Assembly (NCBI RefSeq): GCF_003339815.1 | Contig: NZ_PPTT01000037.1 | Coordinates: forward strand, 1 to 37,167 | DNA from: Eggerthella sinensis | Lineage (GTDB): Bacteria; Actinomycetota; Coriobacteriia; Coriobacteriales; Eggerthellaceae | Direction of reading: 5' to 3' | DNA: 37,167 nucleotides | Shown here: piece after piece, positions 1 to 8,399 of the stretch | Layout of the letters: each line of letters starts with the position of its first letter | How positions within the stretch are numbered: the first letter of the stretch is position 1 | Translations under genes and position numbers: made by a program | Notes under the pieces: generated by a model | Told to the model about the DNA's origin: nothing | What the model saw: only the letters and a program-made list of their open reading frames with translations | Database searches by the model: none

Positions 1-1
1 C

Positions 2-202
2 CCTGAGCCTGCCCCCGAACCCGAGCCCGCCCCGGAGCCGCAATCGGCCGCCGAGCCCGAGCCCGCACCCGTTCCGCGCCCGGCGAAGAAGCGCCGCTTC
101 GCGCGCTTCCGCAACCTGTACGAGAGCCGCGACGGCGGCCTGTGCGTTTTCGAGGACGAGCACGGCCATCTCGTCGCCGTCGATTCGTCGAAGCTCGCCT
201 AA
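2..202 (+). CDS. C-terminal fragment of a Pro/Glu-rich protein (5' end outside window)
   Basis: An open frame runs from the window edge to a TAA at 200-202. The visible 66 residues begin with a low-complexity Pro-Glu-Ala stretch (PEPAPEPEPAPEP and similar, about 25 residues). A basic patch follows (KKRRFARFRN), then a short folded-looking tail ending in VAVDSSKLA. Such a PE-rich linker before a small terminal domain is common in cell-envelope or regulatory proteins, but the function cannot be read from this fragment. Codon use (third-position GC) matches the neighbours. No terminator with a T-run is seen for it before the convergent asnB. Confidence 0.7.
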   Translation, partial: PEPAPEPEPAPEPQSAAEPEPAPVPRPAKKRRFARFRNLYESRDGGLCVFEDEHGHLVAVDSSKLA

Positions 203-311
203 ACGCTCCATCTGGCAAGTTTTTTCGCGATTGCGGCCTGACGCGTCCTCGGTGCAAACGCCGACCTGGGGTAACGCCTTCGACAACGGCGAAATGCGGC
301 CGATTTCGGAC

Positions 312-331
312 GAAAAAGGGCGATTTCGCCC
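312..331 (-). terminator. Rho-independent terminator candidate, minus strand (asnB side)
   Basis: Read on the minus strand, the stem GGGCG/CGCCC (318-322 with 327-331, four-base loop) is followed directly by TTTTT (complement of 313-317). It lies about 80 nt beyond the asnB stop and would end asnB transcripts. The stem is short, so confidence is moderate. Confidence 0.5.
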
Positions 332-384
332 GCAATCGCGTCAAAATTTGCCACATGAAGCGCGCGCAAGCGACCTGGTACGCG

Positions 385-406
385 AAGGGCCCCGATCGGG
401 GCCCTT
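385..406. terminator. Perfect hairpin between the convergent genes
   Basis: A nine-base stem AAGGGCCCC / GGGGCCCTT with a GATC loop forms a perfect 22-base palindrome. It starts eight bases past the asnB stop codon. Position and stem strength fit a bidirectional terminator, but neither side has a real T-tract, so it may instead be a transcript-end stabiliser working with the hairpin at 312-331. Confidence 0.5.
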
Positions 407-413
407 CTTGCGT

Positions 414-2378
414 CTACGCTGCCGGCTTCTCCGGCACGGTCTTGTCCACGAAGTAGATCTTGTACCACATGAGGAACATGTACACGATCCAGATCTTGCG
501 GGATCGATCCGCTCCCCCGCGGTGCTCGTCGAGCAGCTTCACCAGCTCGTCGGTGTTGAAGAACCGCTCCGCGATATCGCCGGTGAACCATTCCTTGATC
601 TCGTCGTAGTAGCGGTCCTGCCGCAGCCAGTTCACCACGGGCACGGGGAAGCCCAGCTTCTCCTTCTGCGCCCAATCCTTCGGGATGGCGCGCTCGGCGG
701 CCTCGCGCAGCGTGATCTTCGTCTGCTCGTCGTTCGCCTTGAGCGGGGTGGGGATGGTGCGCGAGACGTTGAACACCTCTTTGTCCAAGAACGGCACGCG
801 TGATTCCAGCGAGTGCGCCATCGACATCTTGTCGGTTTTCAGCAGGATGTCGCCCACGAGCCAGAAGTACAAATCGACGTACTGCATGCGCGTCGTCTCG
901 TCGAGGCCCGCCACCTCCGCGTACGCCGGCGCGATGAGCTCCTGGGGGGACGCCACGCGCGCCGCGCCGTCCGGGCGCTTGCCGGCGCGCAGCCGTTCGC
1001 GCTCGTCGGGCGAGAACGCCACGCCGTTCGCGTTCGTGTAGTACCAGTCCTCGGGCGTCTCGGAGGCGCGCTCGAGGTAGTTCGCGCCGCGCACGCCCAG
1101 GGCACGGGCCGCTTTCGACGCGCCGCGCAGCAGGCCCTTCGGCGCCCATGCCAGCTTCTGGTTGGCGAACGGCGTCTGGTAAATGCGGTAGCCGCCGAAG
1201 AACTCGTCGGCACCCTCGCCCGACAGCACGGCCTTCACCTTCTTCGCCGCTTCCTGGTCGACGAAGTACAGCGCCACGGCGCTCGGGTCGGCGGAGGGCT
1301 CGTCCATGTGCCACTGCACGCGGGGCAGGCTGGCCCAGTACTCCTCTTCGGAGATGTGCTTCGAGTTATTCTCGATGTGCAGCTCGTCGGCCAGCTCGCG
1401 GGCCCAGGTGATCTCGTCGCGCTCGCCCTCGTATTCGGCGAAGCCCACGGTGAACGTTTTGATGTCGGGGTTCTCGCTGGCCAGGCACGCCGCCATGTAG
1501 CTCGAGTCGATGCCGCTCGACAGGAACGATCCCACCTCCACGTCGGCCACGTTGTGGTAGCGCACCGACTCGCGCATGGCGGCGTCGATGGCCTCCACGG
1601 TGTCCTCGCGGCTGCGGCTCTCGTCGAAGTCGTAGGTGGGGCGCCAGTAGCGCTGCGTCTCGGTGGTGCCGTCGGCGCGCACGGTCATGCAGTGGGCGGG
1701 CTCGAGCTTCATGATGCCCTTGAAGAACGTCTCGGGCAGCGCCGAGAACTGGAAGCACAGGTACTGCTCGAGCGCTTCCTCGTTGAGCGCGCGCTCGTAG
1801 GCGGGGTGCTCGAGGATGCACTTGATCTCGGATGCGAAGATGAACTGCGGGCCGTGTTCCCCGTCCTGCAGGGTGTAGTAGAAGGGCTTGATGCCGAAGA
1901 AGTCGCGCGCGCAGAACAGCTCCTGCTTCTGCTTGTCCCAGATGGCGAACGCGAACATGCCGCGCACCTTGTCGAGCAGCAGCGAGCCCCACGCCAGGTA
2001 CGACACGAGCAGCGTCTCGGTGTCGGACTCGGTTTTGAACGTCCAGCCCTCGGCTTCCAGTTCGCAGCGCAGGTCGCGGTAGTTGTAGATCTCGCCGTTG
2101 AACACGATGGCGTAGTCGCCGATGGTGAACGATCCGGGCGCGGACCCTTCGACGGCGGGGGAGGTCACGGCCGAGTCGTGCGCGCCCGTGGCACGCACCA
2201 TGGGCTGGTTGCCGTTCGCGAGGTCGATGAGCGAGAGGCGCCGGTGCCCGAGGGCCACGCCGTCGGCAAGGTACTGGCCCTCGCCGTCGGGGCCGCGGTG
2301 CGCCATGACGTCGCACATGGCCTTCAACGTGGGCAGATCGGCTTGCGTGGCGCCGGTGAATCCGCAGATACCGCACAT
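414..2378 (-). CDS. asnB: Asparagine synthase (glutamine-hydrolysing), AsnB
   Basis: Converts aspartate to asparagine using ATP and glutamine-derived ammonia, in the cytoplasm. The 654-residue protein starts MCGICGF, so Cys2 is exposed as the N-terminal glutaminase nucleophile after Met removal. Glutaminase-domain signatures follow: AHRGPDGEG (about 26-34), GHRRLSLIDL (44-53), VFNGEIYNY (92-100) and SDTETLL (118-124). The synthetase domain has the ATP pyrophosphatase loop SSGIDSS (287-293). Residues about 62-87 form an insertion inside the glutaminase domain that is longer than in the AsnB proteins I know. The start is fixed by the catalytic Cys2 and by AGGAGA just upstream. Longer upstream extension in the same frame is not supported. 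A TATCAT-type promoter lies at 2412-2441. Length is close to the usual 610-640 residues. Confidence 0.96.
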   Translation of the reverse strand: MCGICGFTGATQADLPTLKAMCDVMAHRGPDGEGQYLADGVALGHRRLSLIDLANGNQPMVRATGAHDSAVTSPAVEGSAPGSFTIGDYAIVFNGEIYNYRDLRCELEAEGWTFKTESDTETLLVSYLAWGSLLLDKVRGMFAFAIWDKQKQELFCARDFFGIKPFYYTLQDGEHGPQFIFASEIKCILEHPAYERALNEEALEQYLCFQFSALPETFFKGIMKLEPAHCMTVRADGTTETQRYWRPTYDFDESRSREDTVEAIDAAMRESVRYHNVADVEVGSFLSSGIDSSYMAACLASENPDIKTFTVGFAEYEGERDEITWARELADELHIENNSKHISEEEYWASLPRVQWHMDEPSADPSAVALYFVDQEAAKKVKAVLSGEGADEFFGGYRIYQTPFANQKLAWAPKGLLRGASKAARALGVRGANYLERASETPEDWYYTNANGVAFSPDERERLRAGKRPDGAARVASPQELIAPAYAEVAGLDETTRMQYVDLYFWLVGDILLKTDKMSMAHSLESRVPFLDKEVFNVSRTIPTPLKANDEQTKITLREAAERAIPKDWAQKEKLGFPVPVVNWLRQDRYYDEIKEWFTGDIAERFFNTDELVKLLDEHRGGADRSRKIWIVYMFLMWYKIYFVDKTVPEKPAA

Positions 2379-2411
2379 GGATGGTTCTCCTTCTCGTTTG
2401 GTCTGCGACAC

Positions 2412-2441
2412 ATGATAGCCGAATCGGCGTCCTACCCCCAA
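2412..2441 (-). promoter_or_regulatory. Putative sigma-70-type promoter of asnB
   Basis: On the minus strand, TTGGGG (complement of 2436-2441) is followed after 18 bases by TATCAT (complement of 2412-2417), about 33 bases upstream of the asnB start. The -10 matches consensus at 5 of 6 positions and the -35 is weak. The same TATCATG string recurs before three other genes in this window. Confidence 0.5.
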
Positions 2442-2475
2442 GCGTCGCGCCCGTCCCCTCGCCAAAACCGCAGAT

Positions 2476-2506
2476 TTGCACATTCGAGCTGGGGGGGGGG
2501 TATCAT
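2476..2506 (+). promoter_or_regulatory. Putative promoter with a G10 tract in the -35/-10 spacer
   Basis: TTGCAC (2476-2481) and TATCAT (2501-2506) flank a 19-base spacer whose last ten bases are an uninterrupted run of G (2491-2500). The -10 is 35 bases upstream of the lipoprotein start. The -10 is good (5/6) and the -35 poor (3/6). A homopolymer in this place can change length by slippage and alter promoter spacing, as known for Neisseria porA. Phase variation here is an inference. Confidence 0.45.
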
Positions 2507-2540
2507 GTTCTATGCCGCCTCCTCTTGAAAGGTGCCCGCC

Positions 2541-3095
2541 ATGAATGCGAAGCGAACCGCGTTCCTCGCCCTGACCGCCGCCGCGCTCTGTTGCGCCCTT
2601 GCGGGGTGCACGAGCCCCTTCGATGCGGCGCGCTCCGCGTGGCTCTACGACGATGACGAGGCCATCGCGCAGCAGGACGACGCGTATTCGGTGGTGCTGT
2701 ACAACGGGCCGCAGCTCGACGGCGCGTCCACGTTGGAGGGCATCCACATCGGCGGCCTGTCGGGCTCGATGACGCTGCTCGCCTTCGACGTGCCCGCCGA
2801 CGGCGGCGACCTGGCGATCTCGTGCGATTTGGAAGCGGTCCACGGCGACATCAAGCTCGCGTTCGTGGCCTTCGACGATGAGCAGGTTGAAACCCTGTGC
2901 GAAGGGGAGGCGTCCGGCGGCCTTGCGCGCACGCTTGCGCCCGGCCGCTACGCCCTCAAGGTCGTGGCCGCCTGTCGCGGCGGGGCCGACGTCACCGTCC
3001 AGGCGAACGCCTCGGACGGGGTCGAGGCGTTCATCCCGGGCGACGCCCTCGACGACAGCCCGATTCCCGTCACCCTCGACCCCCTCGAAGCCTAG
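2541..3095 (+). CDS. Small predicted lipoprotein, function unknown
   Basis: 184 residues beginning with a basic n-region (MNAKR), a hydrophobic stretch and a lipobox LAGC, with Cys at about position 22; the mature protein would be lipid-anchored outside the membrane. The remainder is acidic and beta-rich in character, with pairs of Cys (SCDLE, TLCEGE, AACRGG), and resembles no family I recognise. The pattern of a short helix followed by a stretch like DGGDLAISCDLEAVHGDI could be a small beta-sandwich. The ATG at 2541 is chosen over the GTG at 2532 because GAAAGG at 2528-2533 sits at proper spacing for the former. Its stop is only three bases from the convergent amidohydrolase stop. Confidence 0.8.
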   Translation: MNAKRTAFLALTAAALCCALAGCTSPFDAARSAWLYDDDEAIAQQDDAYSVVLYNGPQLDGASTLEGIHIGGLSGSMTLLAFDVPADGGDLAISCDLEAVHGDIKLAFVAFDDEQVETLCEGEASGGLARTLAPGRYALKVVAACRGGADVTVQANASDGVEAFIPGDALDDSPIPVTLDPLEA

Positions 3096-3098
3096 TCC

Positions 3099-4925
3099 TT
3101 ACTGCTCGGCGAGGGCGGCGTCGTAGACGCGGGTGCCCTTGAGGTAGGTTTGGAGGACCTTCGTGTTCTTGATGTCGAGGGGTTTCGCTTCCAGGATGTT
3201 CTGGTCCACCACGATGAAGTCGGCCGCCTTGCCCGCTTCGAGGCTGCCCGTCTCGCCGTCGAGCGACAGCGCCCACGCGGCGTCGATGGTGAAGCTGCGG
3301 ATCATCTGCGTCACGCTCGCGCGCTGCTCAGGCCACAGCAGGTAGGCGGGGTCATCGGGGTCGGTGATGTCGGGCACCTCGTACTCGGCGCCGTCCACGA
3401 GGTTGCGCGTCACGCCCGTCTCGATGGCCACGAAGGGGTTGGGATTCGCGGTCACGGGGTAGTCGGAAGCCGACACGAGCACGGCGCCCGCGTCGGCGAA
3501 CGCCTGCAGCGGGTACATGCGGTCGGCGCGGTCGCCCAGCGCGGGCTTCTCCTTCGCCTCCCAGTAGCGCGGCGCCTTGTAGTGCCAGTACGGGTTCGCC
3601 ACGGCCACCACGTCGAGCTTGGCGAAGCGCTCGACATCGCCGTCCTGCACGAGCTGCAGGTGCGTGATGGCGTTGCGCTGCTTGTCGTCGGGCACGTGCT
3701 GTTCGGCGTACTCGATGGCGTCGAGGCCCATCGTGACCGCGGCGTCGCCGATGGCGTGGATGTGCGCGAGCAGCCCCGCGCGGTTGAGCGCCTCGACGGC
3801 CTTGTTGAGCGGCTCCTGCTCCCAGCCGGTTTCGCCGTACGACCCGGGGTTGTCGGCGTAGGGCGCGGACAGCAGCGCCGACTCGTTGTCCATGACGCCG
3901 TCGGCGAACACCTTGCCGGCGATCACCTTGAGCAGCCCGCCGTCGTACGTCTTCTTCAGCTCGTCGAGCGTGCGCAGGTCCTCGTCGGTCTGCCAGCTCG
4001 TGATGATGCCGGCGCCGCGCACGCGCATGGTGAGCTCGCCGTTGTCCTCGAGCGTGCGGTACGCCTCGTAGGGGATGGGGAAGAAGCCGTTGCCGGGCGG
4101 CGTGAAGATGGACGTGTAACCCAGCGCGTTGAGCTGCTGCACGAACGAGGCCACGGCTTCGGGCAGGTTGTCCTGGTCGAAGGGGTAGCGGCCGGCCAGC
4201 GACATGGCCGAGTCGGCGAGCGTGCCCCACAGGTTGCCGTCGGCGTCCTTGACGATCTGACCGCCGGGGGTGGAGGCGGTGTCCTTCGTGATGCCGAGGT
4301 ACTCGAACGCCTTCGAGTTGAGCCACGCGCCGTGCCCGTCGAACGAGTACACGAGCAGGGGCTTGTCGGGGCTGATCTCGTCGAGGCGCTCCTTCTTCGG
4401 CCCCTTCTCCAGCTCTTCGCCGGGAAAGAGGCTGGCCGCGTAGCCGTAGCCGAGGTACGTGTCCTTCTCGGGGTGCGCGTCCACGTACTCCTTGATGGTT
4501 TTGAGCTGATCGTCGGCAGACGTCTGCCCGATGAGGCTGAAGTCGAAGAAGTCGGGCGAGCCGGTGTGGATGTGGCCGTCGATCATGCCGGGCAGCACGA
4601 ACGAACCCTGCAGGTCCACCACCTGGCCGGCCGCATCCTTGTAGGCTTGACCGTCGGCCGCCGAGCCCACGAAGGCGATCTTGCCGTCGCGCACGGCGAG
4701 GGCTTCCGCGGTCGTGTTGCCCTCGTCTGCGGTGTAGATGGCCGCGTTCTCGTAGTAGGCGTCCACGGCGTGGTTGGCGTTCGTGCCGCTGCCGGCGTCG
4801 CTGTCGCTCGCGTGGTCGGCGGGACCGGCGGACGAACAGCCGAACAGGCCGAGGCCGGCCGTGGCGGCGCACAGGGCGCTTCCTGCGAGAAACGTGCGGC
4901 GGGTGAGAGAGGCGGATGGGTTCAT
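3099..4925 (-). CDS. Tat-exported, lipid-anchored YtcJ-like amidohydrolase (Amidohydro_3)
   Basis: 608-residue metal-dependent hydrolase of the amidohydrolase superfamily, YtcJ type, with unknown substrate (family members act on cyclic or acyl amides and related C-N bonds). The N-terminus carries a twin-arginine signal (TRRTFLAGSA, Arg9-Arg10) ending in a lipobox LFGC with Cys30, so the enzyme should be exported folded and anchored outside. A Ser/Asp/Gly-rich linker follows. The metal-binding HIHTG motif is in PGMIDGHIHTGSPDFF, and later HIHAIGDAAV and SDYPV segments match the family's metal/active-site strands. The C-terminus has the usual EAGKAADFIVVDQNI beta-sandwich return. GAAAGGA upstream supports the ATG. 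It is divergent from the GMC oxidoreductase gene, which suggests, but does not prove, a shared substrate. Confidence 0.9.
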   Translation of the reverse strand: MNPSASLTRRTFLAGSALCAATAGLGLFGCSSAGPADHASDSDAGSGTNANHAVDAYYENAAIYTADEGNTTAEALAVRDGKIAFVGSAADGQAYKDAAGQVVDLQGSFVLPGMIDGHIHTGSPDFFDFSLIGQTSADDQLKTIKEYVDAHPEKDTYLGYGYAASLFPGEELEKGPKKERLDEISPDKPLLVYSFDGHGAWLNSKAFEYLGITKDTASTPGGQIVKDADGNLWGTLADSAMSLAGRYPFDQDNLPEAVASFVQQLNALGYTSIFTPPGNGFFPIPYEAYRTLEDNGELTMRVRGAGIITSWQTDEDLRTLDELKKTYDGGLLKVIAGKVFADGVMDNESALLSAPYADNPGSYGETGWEQEPLNKAVEALNRAGLLAHIHAIGDAAVTMGLDAIEYAEQHVPDDKQRNAITHLQLVQDGDVERFAKLDVVAVANPYWHYKAPRYWEAKEKPALGDRADRMYPLQAFADAGAVLVSASDYPVTANPNPFVAIETGVTRNLVDGAEYEVPDITDPDDPAYLLWPEQRASVTQMIRSFTIDAAWALSLDGETGSLEAGKAADFIVVDQNILEAKPLDIKNTKVLQTYLKGTRVYDAALAEQ

Positions 4926-5216
4926 CGGCGCGTCCTTTCGAGTCGGGGTCGACGGCGGGGAAGCCCGATGATGCCGCGCGCGCCGCCGCGTGCAGCGCGC
5001 GGATCGCGTCTGCCACCGAACGGTGGAGGCCGCGCATACCGCCTGTGAGGAAACGCTTTCGTGAAGGGCGCTTTGCGGTTCGGCGGTGCGCGGCGTTGCG
5101 GGCGGGGCGCGCCGCCGCGCCGTGCTACCGTGGGGCGAACCATACGAACAGCGTGCAGCCTGCCGGCGCCTCGCCGCGCCGACGACATCCTGCGCGCGCA
5201 TCAGGAAGGCGTCTTC
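4926..5216. other. Divergent intergenic region, no clear element
   Basis: 291 bases between the divergent amidohydrolase and GMC oxidoreductase genes. It must hold both promoters, but I see no convincing -35/-10 pair. The best string is a weak TACCGT near 5126. The only firm signals are the two ribosome binding sites: TCCTTTC next to the left gene (minus strand) and AGGAAGG at 5202-5208 before the right gene. No repeat or RNA structure stands out. Confidence 0.5.
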
Positions 5217-6791
5217 ATGGAAGCGAAGGAATACGACTACATCGTGGTGGGATCGGGCCCGGCGGGCTGCGTCATGGCCGAGAAGCTCAGCGAGAGCGGG
5301 GCGTCGGTGCTGCTGCTGGAAGCGGGCGAGAACCGCGACGAGGACGAGCTGATCGTGAGCCCTTCGGCCAACCTCTACCGGCACTTCCCGGAGTACTTCT
5401 GGTGGGGCGCGTCCGTCCCGCAGGACGGCGTGGGCGGCAAGGACTTCCCCCTGACGGGCGGCCGGGTGCTGGGCGGCGGCTCGTCGGTGAACGGAGAGAT
5501 GTACGTGCGTCCCACGCCGTACGTGCTGGAGCAGTGGGCGCGTGTGGGCGGGCCGCAGTGGTCTCCCGGCCAGGCGACGCAGGTGTTTCAGCAGCTCGAG
5601 GACTACGAGGCCCCGAACGTCGACCCCGCCGTGCGCGGCGAGCGCGGGCGGCTGCGCATCCGGGAGAGCTATCCCGAGACCCCGGCGCTCGTGGACAAGC
5701 TGGTCACGGCGTTCGAGCGTGCCGTGGGCTTCGGCCCCGTCGCGGACTACAACGACCCCGCCACGCCGCTCGGGCCCTTCGGCGGCTGGCAGCTGTACCA
5801 GTTCCCTAACGGCAATCGGGCCAGCGCGTCGGCCTGCTTCCTGTCGGCCGACGTCATGACGCCCGAGGGCGGCGGCGTGGACGGCCGGCGCCTCACGGTG
5901 CGCTTCCAGGCGACGGCCACGAAGGTGCTGTTCGACGACGCAAAGCGCGCGTACGGCGTGCGCTACCTCGAGGACGGCGAAACGCGCGAGGCGCATGCGG
6001 CGAAGAAGGTGGTGGTGTGCGCCGGGCTGCGCAGCGCGCAGCTGCTCATGCTGTCGGGCATCGGCCCGGCCGAGGTGCTCGAGCGTGCGGGCGTGCCGGC
6101 GGTCTGCGTCAACGAGCACGTGGGGCGCCACCTCATGGACGACGCGTACACGGGCGCCGTGTTCAGCGTGAACGGCCACGACGTCGCGCAGCTCGCCTCG
6201 AGCGATCCCCACGCCAAGCAGCACGGCGGCGCGTTCTTCCCGTCGCCCGACGGCACGGGCGCGGCCGGCGAGCGCTCCATCCAGGTGATTGCCACGGGCG
6301 TCACGCCCGAGGTGCTGTACCTCGGCGTGCTGTGCGTCAACCCGAAGAGCCGCGGCACCCTTGAAATCCAAAGCGACGACCCGCTCAAGATCATGCGCGG
6401 CGACTTCGGCTTCCTGAGCAACGACGCCGACGTCGCCGTGCTCATGGAGGCGCTGCGCACCTATATCGCCCCCATGGCGGAGGAGCTTGCCGCCATCGAC
6501 GCGTCCTACCAGCTGCTCAGCCCCGCCTCCGACGTGCTGGCCGACGATGGGAAGCTGGAAGCCTACGTGCGCTCCTCGTTCATCCACACCTACCACGACC
6601 AGGGCGCGCTGCGCATGGGCGCCGAGGGCGACGCCGTCGTGGACGGATGGGGCGCGGTGCACGGCGTGCGCGACCTCGTGGTGGCCGACGCGTCCATCGT
6701 GCCGTACCACGTGGACGGCAACACCTCGGCGGCCGTCTACCTTATCGGCGCCACGGTGGCGCAGCACCTCTTGGAAGAAGCGGGGGCGTAG
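5217..6791 (+). CDS. GMC-family FAD-dependent oxidoreductase (choline dehydrogenase-like)
   Basis: 524 residues. The N-terminal Rossmann motif IVVGSGPAGCVMAEKL (GSGPAG at 12-17) ends in the acidic ribose-binding LLLEAGEN. The GMC signature GLRSAQLLMLSGIGP is present mid-protein. The C-terminal active-site block has the catalytic-base His in TYHDQGALRMG and Asn in DGNTSAAVYLIG, the usual His/Asn pair of GMC enzymes such as choline and alcohol dehydrogenases. No signal peptide is seen, so it is cytoplasmic. The start is ATG 5217 with AGGAAGG upstream; an in-frame extension to 5061 is rejected as GC-rich leader. The physiological alcohol or sugar substrate is unknown. Its divergent neighbour is an exported amidohydrolase. 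Confidence 0.93.
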   Translation: MEAKEYDYIVVGSGPAGCVMAEKLSESGASVLLLEAGENRDEDELIVSPSANLYRHFPEYFWWGASVPQDGVGGKDFPLTGGRVLGGGSSVNGEMYVRPTPYVLEQWARVGGPQWSPGQATQVFQQLEDYEAPNVDPAVRGERGRLRIRESYPETPALVDKLVTAFERAVGFGPVADYNDPATPLGPFGGWQLYQFPNGNRASASACFLSADVMTPEGGGVDGRRLTVRFQATATKVLFDDAKRAYGVRYLEDGETREAHAAKKVVVCAGLRSAQLLMLSGIGPAEVLERAGVPAVCVNEHVGRHLMDDAYTGAVFSVNGHDVAQLASSDPHAKQHGGAFFPSPDGTGAAGERSIQVIATGVTPEVLYLGVLCVNPKSRGTLEIQSDDPLKIMRGDFGFLSNDADVAVLMEALRTYIAPMAEELAAIDASYQLLSPASDVLADDGKLEAYVRSSFIHTYHDQGALRMGAEGDAVVDGWGAVHGVRDLVVADASIVPYHVDGNTSAAVYLIGATVAQHLLEEAGA

Positions 6792-6806
6792 GGGCTGCGC
6801 TGCCTT

Positions 6807-6822
6807 GCGCTCCCATGAGCGC
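6807..6822 (+). terminator. Weak hairpin after the GMC gene
   Basis: GCGCTC/GAGCGC six-base stem with a CCAT loop, 16 bases after the stop codon, followed by CCTTCTG rather than a T-run. It is possibly a weak terminator. Confidence 0.3.
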
Positions 6823-6862
6823 CCTTCTGCGAAAACGTGGTCCGTCCCCAGCGGTTTCCCGG

Positions 6863-6868
6863 TATAAT
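6863..6868 (+). promoter_or_regulatory. Consensus -10 box (TATAAT) for the NSS transporter
   Basis: A perfect TATAAT lies 124 bases upstream of the transporter start. No good -35 is visible 16-18 bases upstream. Transcription from here would give a leader of about 115 bases containing the hairpin at 6925-6945. Confidence 0.5.
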
Positions 6869-6924
6869 GATGCACTTGGATCGTGGCGCAGGTGCACAAC
6901 GTGGATGGGCGCCCGTATCCGACC

Positions 6925-6945
6925 CCTGCGGATTCCCTCCGCAGG
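6925..6945 (+). other. Stable hairpin in the transporter 5' leader
   Basis: CCTGCGGA and TCCGCAGG form a perfect eight-pair stem around a TTCCC loop, midway between the -10 box and the start codon. It is not followed by a T-run, so it is not a terminator. No riboswitch family is recognised. Confidence 0.45.
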
Positions 6946-6991
6946 CGGTTGTTCCGGGGAATATCGATATAGTTCGCAATGGAGGAAACGA

Positions 6992-8374
6992 ATGGCTTCT
7001 ACGCACACGCATACGCGCTCGGCGTGGTCGGGCAAGTGGGCGTTCATTCTGGCCGCGGCGGCATCCGCCGTGGGCTTGGGGAACATGTGGCGCTTCCCCT
7101 ATCTGGCCGCCAAGTACGGCGGCGGCACGTTCTTGATCACGTACCTCGTGCTCGTGTTCACGTTCGGCGTATCGCTGCTGCTGTTGGAGACGGCGCTCGG
7201 TCGCAAGACGGGGCAGTCGGCCATCGGCGCGTTCAAGCAGTTCGGCAAGAAGTACGCCTTCATCGGCGTGCTCGCGTCAACCGTGCCGTTCATCATCACG
7301 CCGTACTACTGCATCATCGGCGGTTGGGTGACGAAGTACACGGCGGCGTACCTGATCAACGGCCCTGAGGCGCTGGCCGACGGCGGCGACTTCTTCACGG
7401 GCTTCATCACGAGCAACACCGAGAGCTTCCTTTGGATGCTCCTGTTCATGGCCATCGTGTTCATCGTGGTATCGCTGGGCGTGAAGGGCGGCATCGAGAA
7501 GGCGAACCTCGTCATGATGCCGGCGCTCATCGTCATGGCCGTGGGCATCGCGCTGTACACGCTCACCATGCCGGGCGCCATCGACGGCGCGCTGTACTAC
7601 CTCATGCCCGATTTCAGCAAGTTCTCGCCGGAGCTTGTCATCGGCGCGCTCGGGCAGATGTTCTACAGCTTGTCGCTGGCTATGGGCATCATGATCACGT
7701 ACGGTTCCTACCTGGACAAGAAGTCCAGCCTCACGCAGAGCGTGGCGCGCATCGGCGGCTTCGACATCGGCGTGTCGTTCCTGGCCGGCCTCATGATCGT
7801 GCCGGCCGCGTTCGTGGCCATGGGCTCGGGCGAGGCCGTGGCGGCCAACTCCGGCCCGTCGCTCATGTTCGTCATCCTGCCCGGCGTGTTCGCCGACATG
7901 GGCGGGGCGGCCACCGTCGTGGGCTTCCTGTTCTTCCTGCTCGTGCTGTTCGCGGCGCTCACGAGCGCCATCTCGCTCACCGAAACGTGCACGTCCATCA
8001 TCCAGGACGGCGCGGGCTGGTCGCGCAAGAAGGCGCTCGGCACGGTGATCGCCGTGGTCGTGGTGGCCGGCATTATCGTGAACATGGGCTACAACGGCCT
8101 GTCGTTCATCGAGCCGCTGGGTGCAGGCACGACGCTGCTCGACTTCTTCGACTTCATCTCGAACTCGGTCATCATGCCCATCGTGGCGCTTTTGACCTGC
8201 GTGTTCGTCGGGTGGATCATCAAGCCGAAGGCCATCGTGGACGAGGTGAAGATCTCCAGCAGCTTCCGCGCCGAGAAGGCGTGGACGGTGGTCATCAAGT
8301 ACATCGCGCCCGTGCTCGTGGTGGTCATCCTCGTGGCATTCGTCGCGCAGACGTTCGGCATCATCAGCTTCTAG
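6992..8374 (+). CDS. Sodium-dependent transporter, neurotransmitter:sodium symporter (NSS) family
   Basis: 460-residue polytopic membrane protein with about 11-12 helices. The hallmark of helix 1, AVGLGNMWRFPY, lies at about residues 27-38 and forms the Na+ and substrate site in LeuT-type transporters. Helix 6-8 segments (GALGQMFYSLSLAMGIMITYGSYL, FAALTSAISLTET) also match the family. Bacterial members take up amino acids (Trp, Leu, Ala, Tyr and others) with Na+, and the specificity here is not readable. The start ATG follows GGAGGAAACGA, an excellent ribosome binding site. The gene is a single transcription unit: its own promoter candidate lies at 6863 and a strong terminator at 8400. Confidence 0.95.
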   Translation: MASTHTHTRSAWSGKWAFILAAAASAVGLGNMWRFPYLAAKYGGGTFLITYLVLVFTFGVSLLLLETALGRKTGQSAIGAFKQFGKKYAFIGVLASTVPFIITPYYCIIGGWVTKYTAAYLINGPEALADGGDFFTGFITSNTESFLWMLLFMAIVFIVVSLGVKGGIEKANLVMMPALIVMAVGIALYTLTMPGAIDGALYYLMPDFSKFSPELVIGALGQMFYSLSLAMGIMITYGSYLDKKSSLTQSVARIGGFDIGVSFLAGLMIVPAAFVAMGSGEAVAANSGPSLMFVILPGVFADMGGAATVVGFLFFLLVLFAALTSAISLTETCTSIIQDGAGWSRKKALGTVIAVVVVAGIIVNMGYNGLSFIEPLGAGTTLLDFFDFISNSVIMPIVALLTCVFVGWIIKPKAIVDEVKISSSFRAEKAWTVVIKYIAPVLVVVILVAFVAQTFGIISF

Positions 8375-8399
8375 CGCATCGCAGGACAGGCGAGCGTGC

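Noticed and set aside
6868-6991. Glycine riboswitch before the NSS transporter
   Set aside because: The known conserved core and tandem aptamers are not present; only an unassigned hairpin is seen.
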